Under the pieces are notes generated by a model. It did not search any database. It saw nothing but the letters and a program-made list of their open reading frames with translations, and was not told the origin of the DNA. A stretch of DNA of 10,774 bases from CAXBYZ01 sp963980215 (GTDB lineage: Bacteria > Patescibacteriota > Microgenomatia > UBA1400 > CG1-02-47-37): NCBI GenBank assembly GCA_963980215.1, contig CAXBYZ010000025.1, positions 1 to 10,774 of the forward strand, given 5' to 3'. The position numbers and the translations under genes were made by a program. Shown here piece by piece: positions 7,064 to 10,774 of this stretch. The first letter of the stretch is position 1, and every line of letters begins with the position of its first letter.

Positions 7064-7665
7064 GAAAGTTTTTTTAAAGCGAGTAGATATCCTGTTTTGA
7101 TGGGTTTATAAATGTAGGGGTAGAGTATAGAAATTAAGGGTTTGTATCTGTAGTGAAGCTTTATAACTTCAAATTTTGATTTTAACCTTGGAAGGGTAAC
7201 ATCTGGAGCATTTTCTACCAAGTATCTGGTGATTGATCTGGGTGAGTAGGGTTTTAGGTGAGTTAAGTTATCATAAAAACCGGACCACAAAACTGGAGTT
7301 CGAATGACTAAAACCCCGCCGGGCTTTAAGACCCTACTAGCTTCTTTTAAAAAAACATAAACTTGCTTGGGGGTGAGGTGTTCGATGAGGTGAGAGCAGT
7401 GGATGCCATCTAGGGAATTGGCTTGATAAGGAATTTTAGTAGCCTGTCCTAGTTTTACTTTTAAGTTTTGAGAGTGGCAGTGTTTAACGGTGTTTTTATT
7501 GCTGTCAATGCCACTGATTCTCTTAGGATCAAGCTTGATAAACCGACCCTTGCCACAGCCAATGTCAATAATTTTATGGCAAGACTTAAAGTAAAAAAAC
7601 GCCAACTTATCTTGATACTCGGCTTGGTAGTTTCTGGTGAGAATAGATTTAATCAGTTTTTTCAT
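7060..7665 (-). CDS. Class I SAM-dependent methyltransferase
   Basis: A 201-residue cytoplasmic methyltransferase of the Methyltransf_11 type. Motif I is 'IIDIGCGKG' (32-40), the acidic SAM-ribose residue is D54 in 'SGIDSN', and the post-motif 'SLDGIHCSHLIEHL' (84-97) leads to 'RVLKPGGVLVIRTP' (111-124). 'THLKPYSPRS' (135-144) is common in glycan-cluster methyltransferases. An N-terminal helix (1-31) carries the basic, aromatic 'YQAEYQDKLAFFYFK'. Given its place between a flippase and glycosyltransferases, it most likely methylates a sugar hydroxyl, or caps the chain and sets its length; the acceptor is not shown by the sequence. The start is fixed by the 17-base overlap with the flippase gene. 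No Shine-Dalgarno sequence is seen; instead an AT-rich 12-base palindrome directly precedes the ATG. Confidence 0.88.
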   Translation of the reverse strand: MKKLIKSILTRNYQAEYQDKLAFFYFKSCHKIIDIGCGKGRFIKLDPKRISGIDSNKNTVKHCHSQNLKVKLGQATKIPYQANSLDGIHCSHLIEHLTPKQVYVFLKEASRVLKPGGVLVIRTPVLWSGFYDNLTHLKPYSPRSITRYLVENAPDVTLPRLKSKFEVIKLHYRYKPLISILYPYIYKPIKTGYLLALKKLS

Positions 7666-8872
7666 TTAAAGCTTTAACAAGTTGAAAACCAAACCAAGGA
7701 AAAACCGCTAGTTGAGCAATAACCACACTCCAAGCAGTACCGGTAATGCCGTAATTACTAGTCATAGGCCAAACCAGTAAAGCTAGTATGCTTAATTTAA
7801 TTAATGCCTGAGTGGTAGATATTTTTGGTTTACCAATGGAGTCAAAGAAAGCGGAGGTAACCGAAATAAGAGGGCGAGTAACCCCGAAGATGATCAAGAT
7901 GTTTAAAGCTGGAATCATAGGGAGCCATTTTTGACCAAAGATGTATAAAATAGCTGTGGGAGCAAGTAAGTACAAACAGAGTCCAAAGAGTGAGCTAAAG
8001 GCAAAGGTGATTAAAATTGATTTGACAACTCCCCTTCTTAGTCTCTCCATGCTTCCTTGAATTTTGCTATAGATAGGAAAAATAACTTGGTAAATAAGGC
8101 TGGCGCCCTGAGTAGTTGGTAGATTAGAGATCTTGTAAGCATTTTGGTAAAAACCGAGAGCTTCTGCGCCCATAATTTTACTAACCACAAAATCATCCCC
8201 TTGATCATTCAGATAAGAAGCTAGGGTGCCTAGAGTAACCCAACGACCGTATTTATATAGATCTTTAATCTTTTTTATACTAACTTTTGAAGTAGTTAAT
8301 TTCACTAATAGGTAAGAAAGAATAGTTGCCACCAATGCCCCAGTTACAACCCCAAGAGGAAGAGCAATCATGGACTTCAATTTAATGGCAAAGTAAATTG
8401 TGGCTAGAGATTCACAGACTGAAGTTAAGAGCTGAAAAGTAAATTGTTTTTTATAGTTTAGTGTTTTTGTAAATAAAATTATGGCTGGATTAATAAAACC
8501 TCTAAAAAGCGGAGCTAGGGCAATGATTCTAATAGCTTGAGTCAAGTCATGTTGATAAAAACTTGTGATCAAAGGGGCGGCTAAAAAAAGAAGTATAAAC
8601 AAGCATAGGCCTCGGATTAAGAAGATAAATTGAGCTGAGGAAAAATACTTATTAGGATTTTTTTTCGACTGAATCATGGCCTGATTCATACCTGGTTCTG
8701 TGGCCACTTCAAGTAAGCCATAAGGAATAACTACCATGCCAAATAATCCAAAATCCAAAGGAGAAAGAATTCGAGCTAGAATGATAAGTTTTAACAGCGA
8801 AAAAATTTTTATTCCCACCCTTAAACCTCCAAGCCAGAAGGCTCCTTTAAAACTTTTTTTTGCTAGACTCAT
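7649..8872 (-). CDS. Lipid-linked oligosaccharide flippase (Wzx-like, MOP superfamily)
   Basis: A 407-residue polytopic membrane protein of the polysaccharide-flippase (MOP) superfamily, which moves lipid-linked glycan units from the inner to the outer leaflet. The N-terminus 'FKGAFWLGGLRVGIKIFSLLKLIILARILSPLDFGLFG' region (8-45) is typical of the WzxC/Polysacc_synt_3 group, as are 'MGAEALGFYQNAYKISNLP' (234-252), 'IFPIYSKIQGSMERLRRG' (264-281) and 'GITGTAWS' (375-382). About 11-12 hydrophobic segments are present. The length is short for WzxC-type proteins (often near 480), the shortfall being at the C-terminus, where two extra helices usually occur. The start at 8872 is set by ATGA coupling to the GT2 gene and by AAAGGT 11 bases upstream. 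It overlaps the methyltransferase gene by 17 bases. Confidence 0.9.
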   Translation of the reverse strand: MSLAKKSFKGAFWLGGLRVGIKIFSLLKLIILARILSPLDFGLFGMVVIPYGLLEVATEPGMNQAMIQSKKNPNKYFSSAQFIFLIRGLCLFILLFLAAPLITSFYQHDLTQAIRIIALAPLFRGFINPAIILFTKTLNYKKQFTFQLLTSVCESLATIYFAIKLKSMIALPLGVVTGALVATILSYLLVKLTTSKVSIKKIKDLYKYGRWVTLGTLASYLNDQGDDFVVSKIMGAEALGFYQNAYKISNLPTTQGASLIYQVIFPIYSKIQGSMERLRRGVVKSILITFAFSSLFGLCLYLLAPTAILYIFGQKWLPMIPALNILIIFGVTRPLISVTSAFFDSIGKPKISTTQALIKLSILALLVWPMTSNYGITGTAWSVVIAQLAVFPWFGFQLVKALNEKTD

Positions 8873-8879
8873 GAGTCTA
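8864..8879. repeat. 16-bp perfect palindrome centred on the GT2 stop / flippase start
   Basis: TAGACTCATGAGTCTA is its own reverse complement. The flippase ATG (8872-8870) and the GT2 TGA (8871-8869) overlap at its centre, so in the mRNA the start codon would sit in a four-base CATG loop on a 6-bp stem. This could tune reinitiation at the coupled junction, or it could be chance: about 0.15 such 16-mers are expected in a random window this size. Confidence 0.5.
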
Positions 8880-9744
8880 TTTTACCTTTAATGCTACCTA
8901 AAATCATGGCTAGGTCTGTAGTTATTCGAATTATGGGAAGATAAATAAGGGCAAGAGGAGTTTTAATGTATTTAAACATAAAAATAGTGGTTGCTAGTAT
9001 GTAAACTGGAAAGCCTATAGGAAGGATTAGAAATAAGAGGTAACGAAGATAGATTCGTTTGATTTTGTTCAAGTGTGGTTTATGTTTAGCTTTAATGTCT
9101 CCGTAGGTATAGTTCTTGATTTGATGAAAAAAAGTGAAGAGATTATTTGTCATTTGCCAATAAACAAGTGCTTTTGGCTCAACAAACATTTTAGTTTTAG
9201 TTTTTAAATTTTGAGCAAAAACTAGATCTTCACAGAACTCTAAGTTTTCTGGGTATTTACCGGCTTTATCAAAGGCAGTTTTTTTAAAGGCGACTGATCG
9301 AGAAGATGGCAAGTAGGTATCTTTGTTTAGTTTTTCAGGAATGGTAGCTAAGAATAAACTTATGCACTTTTGAAAAATATTGTCTGCTTTAACTAAGTAA
9401 AAACCAGCAACTGAATCTGATTTTGAGTTTTCAAGTGGTTTAGTAATTTTTTTCAACCAATCATTTTTAAGAGTACAGCCAGCGTCAGAGATTGCAACTA
9501 CTTGATGTTTGGCTAGCTTCACTCCTTTGTTTCTACCCTGAGATCTATTGCAGTCATTATGTTTACTAATTTTAAGGTTGAGTTTTTTTTGATAGGGCTT
9601 GATCAAATTTACGGTTTTGTCTGTTGAGCCAGCATCGATAATAATAACTTCATCTGGTTTTTTGGTTTGAGTGATTAGCGAGTCTAGCAAATCTTTTATC
9701 GACCCTTCCTCGTTTAAAACAGTAGTAACAAAACTAACTTTCAT
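8869..9744 (-). CDS. Membrane-tethered GT2 glycosyltransferase
   Basis: A 291-residue GT-A fold glycosyltransferase with a C-terminal membrane anchor. 'VSFVTTVLNEE' (3-13) and 'VIIIDAGSTDKT' (33-44) form the nucleotide-binding strands, 'RSQGRNKG' (67-74) follows, 'ISDAGCTL' (85-92) holds the metal site and 'EFCEDLVFA' (169-177) the ED region of the catalytic base. The metal motif reads D-A-G rather than the usual D-A-D; this variant recurs in a GT2 subfamily, so activity need not be lost. Two hydrophobic segments at about 232-258 and 263-284 would place the catalytic domain on the cytoplasmic face near its lipid-linked acceptor. The start is set by an 11-base overlap with the GT4 gene and a Shine-Dalgarno-like AAAGGTGG upstream. 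Its stop overlaps the flippase start as ATGA. Confidence 0.9.
   Translation of the reverse strand: MKVSFVTTVLNEEGSIKDLLDSLITQTKKPDEVIIIDAGSTDKTVNLIKPYQKKLNLKISKHNDCNRSQGRNKGVKLAKHQVVAISDAGCTLKNDWLKKITKPLENSKSDSVAGFYLVKADNIFQKCISLFLATIPEKLNKDTYLPSSRSVAFKKTAFDKAGKYPENLEFCEDLVFAQNLKTKTKMFVEPKALVYWQMTNNLFTFFHQIKNYTYGDIKAKHKPHLNKIKRIYLRYLLFLILPIGFPVYILATTIFMFKYIKTPLALIYLPIIRITTDLAMILGSIKGKIDS
8884..8889 (-). promoter_or_regulatory. Shine-Dalgarno sequence for the flippase gene
   Basis: AAAGGT on the minus strand, 11 bases before the flippase ATG and inside the 3' end of the GT2 gene (codons for Lys-Gly). It supports the 8872 start. Most other genes of the operon lack such a site. Confidence 0.5.
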
Positions 9745-10771
9745 GTTTATTTATGCCACCTTTCTTCCATAGATTTAGATATATATTAACTACTTTATCC
9801 CAAGTTTGATCTTTAGCAAAATTTTTAGCTTTTTGAAGTTGTTTTCTAACCTTCAGGGTCGGACCTTGAAGGTAGTTATTGATTTGACTGACCAGTTCGT
9901 TAGCAGAACCAGCAATCCACATGTGTTTTTTCCCTGGAAAAAGTTTTAAGTAGTCTTTTTTTAAGTTATTTTGATAAAGAGAAAAGACGGGTCTGCCTAA
10001 AGCCATGGATTCCATGATGGTGAGATAAGAAGAGGATAAAATAATAGTTGGTTGGCTTACAAATGGAGTTATGTCTTTAACTAAGCCAGTAACCTTGCCA
10101 ATTTTTTCTGCTTGTTTTCTGTAAGCTCCATCACCTACAAAAGTAATTTTAAAATTGTGCTTTTCTTTTAGCGTTATTAGTGCTTTTAAATACTCGTCTA
10201 AGCCTAAATCTTTTTCCAAGCGGCCAATGAATGTTACTTGATTCTTATTGTTAATATCTCTAGCTGAGTGATTAATATTTTTCAGGCCAACGCCACCATA
10301 ACTTACAAAGTCTGGTTTAGTGCTGTAGTGTTTTTTAATGTAGTCGCCAATGCAGATGTTCCCGCAAGATAATTTTTCTGATATTTTTCTAGCTAGTATA
10401 TTTTTTCTTGGAATGGGAAAAATCCCCTCCCAACCATGAAAGGTGGTAAAAACTTTTTTTGTAGGAAAGATGAGTTTGAAGGGTAGATACCAAAAGAAAA
10501 CATCGTGACAGTGAATGATGTCTGCATTTTTAATATATTTTTTTATTGTTAATAAATTTTTCCAAATTATAAATTTATTTTCAGAATAGGGGAGTCGTAA
10601 AATTTTTACTCCCCCTTTAATTTCAATCTCTGGTAATTTTTTTTCATGATTTTGGGTAATGACAGTAACTTGATGGTTTTTTTTTGATAATCTCTCAGCC
10701 ACTTCCCTAGCGTGCTTCTCTACTCCACCCACATGTGGATAATACAATCTTGAGAAAAATATTATGTTCAT
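9734..10771 (-). CDS. GT4 family glycosyltransferase (GT-B fold)
   Basis: A 345-residue GT-B enzyme that would transfer a sugar from a nucleotide donor to a lipid-linked acceptor at the cytoplasmic face. The acceptor half shows 'YYPHVGGVEKHA' (10-21, the GG-x-E glycine loop), 'IIHCHD' (85-90) and 'TTFHGWEG' (109-116). The donor half shows 'FIGRLEKDLGLDEYL' (181-195), 'ITFVGDG' (209-215) and 'IMESMALGRPV' (252-262). In the Ex7E motif the second glutamate, E254, is present but the position of the first (246) is serine, within 'LSSSYLTIME'; related GT4 proteins with 'SSYLxIxE' exist, so this may be a subfamily trait. The ATG is three bases from the window edge; 'MNIIFFSRLYYPHVGG' is a normal family start, so the gene is probably complete. 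Its promoter and ribosome binding site lie outside the window. Confidence 0.9.
   Translation of the reverse strand: MNIIFFSRLYYPHVGGVEKHAREVAERLSKKNHQVTVITQNHEKKLPEIEIKGGVKILRLPYSENKFIIWKNLLTIKKYIKNADIIHCHDVFFWYLPFKLIFPTKKVFTTFHGWEGIFPIPRKNILARKISEKLSCGNICIGDYIKKHYSTKPDFVSYGGVGLKNINHSARDINNKNQVTFIGRLEKDLGLDEYLKALITLKEKHNFKITFVGDGAYRKQAEKIGKVTGLVKDITPFVSQPTIILSSSYLTIMESMALGRPVFSLYQNNLKKDYLKLFPGKKHMWIAGSANELVSQINNYLQGPTLKVRKQLQKAKNFAKDQTWDKVVNIYLNLWKKGGINKHES
9756..9763 (-). promoter_or_regulatory. Shine-Dalgarno sequence for the membrane-tethered GT2 gene
   Basis: AAAGGTGG on the minus strand ends 11 bases before the GT2 ATG at 9744 and lies in the last codons of the GT4 gene (Lys-Gly-Gly). 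It has the same 11-base spacing as the site before the flippase gene, and supports the chosen start. Confidence 0.5.
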
Positions 10772-10774
10772 TTT

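Noticed and set aside
7468..7677. Plus-strand frame of 69 codons opposite the methyltransferase start
   Set aside because: Antisense to motif I of the methyltransferase; no independent evidence.
7666..7677. 12-bp palindrome TTAAAGCTTTAA directly before the methyltransferase ATG
   Set aside because: About 2-3 such 12-mers are expected by chance in a window this size, more in AT-rich DNA, and it overlaps flippase codons.
6..10771. Possible UGA recoding, as in some Patescibacteria
   Set aside because: UGA ends the NUDIX, GT2, CgeB-like and methyltransferase genes exactly at family-typical C-termini or ATGA overlaps, so it is a stop codon here.

Overview
This window is a compact, AT-rich, gene-dense piece of bacterial DNA that encodes a cell-surface glycan assembly cluster. 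The protein style (short lysine- and asparagine-rich enzymes, almost no intergenic DNA, few Shine-Dalgarno sequences, a divergent O-antigen ligase/polymerase-like protein and GT-C proteins) resembles Candidate Phyla Radiation / Patescibacteria, perhaps Microgenomates. That is an impression from family resemblance; no marker gene here proves it. UGA terminates several genes (the NUDIX, GT2, CgeB-like and methyltransferase genes), so the UGA-as-glycine code of Absconditabacteria/Gracilibacteria does not apply.

Layout. Positions 6-1170 on the plus strand hold a NUDIX hydrolase and a membrane-anchored protein with two Ig-like repeats. A perfect 11-bp inverted repeat at 1185-1220 lies where these genes meet the convergent minus-strand operon, and is probably a shared terminator. 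From 10771 down to 1206 on the minus strand are nine genes read one way. In transcription order they are a GT4 glycosyltransferase, a membrane-tethered GT2, a Wzx-type flippase, a SAM methyltransferase, a CgeB-like GT-B glycosyltransferase, a GT2/GT-C fusion, a short GT2 lacking the usual N-terminal half, a GT-C-like membrane protein and a Wzy/WaaL-like protein. All eight junctions overlap (11, 4, 17, 4, 4, 8, 17 and 17 bases), so the nine genes look like one translationally coupled operon whose promoter lies beyond the right edge.

How the genes could work together (inference): cytoplasmic GT4, GT2 and CgeB-like enzymes build a lipid-linked oligosaccharide, which the methyltransferase may modify. 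The flippase moves it across the membrane. GT-C enzymes may add sugars from polyprenyl-phosphate donors on the outer face, and the Wzy/WaaL-like protein polymerises it or transfers it to an acceptor. No initiating phosphoglycosyltransferase and no nucleotide-sugar synthesis gene is in the window, so the pathway is incomplete here. The points most worth a second look are the GT2/GT-C fusion, the N-terminally missing GT2, the 16-bp palindrome centred on a start/stop overlap, and the unbroken chain of overlaps. No RNA gene, mobile element or CRISPR array was seen.
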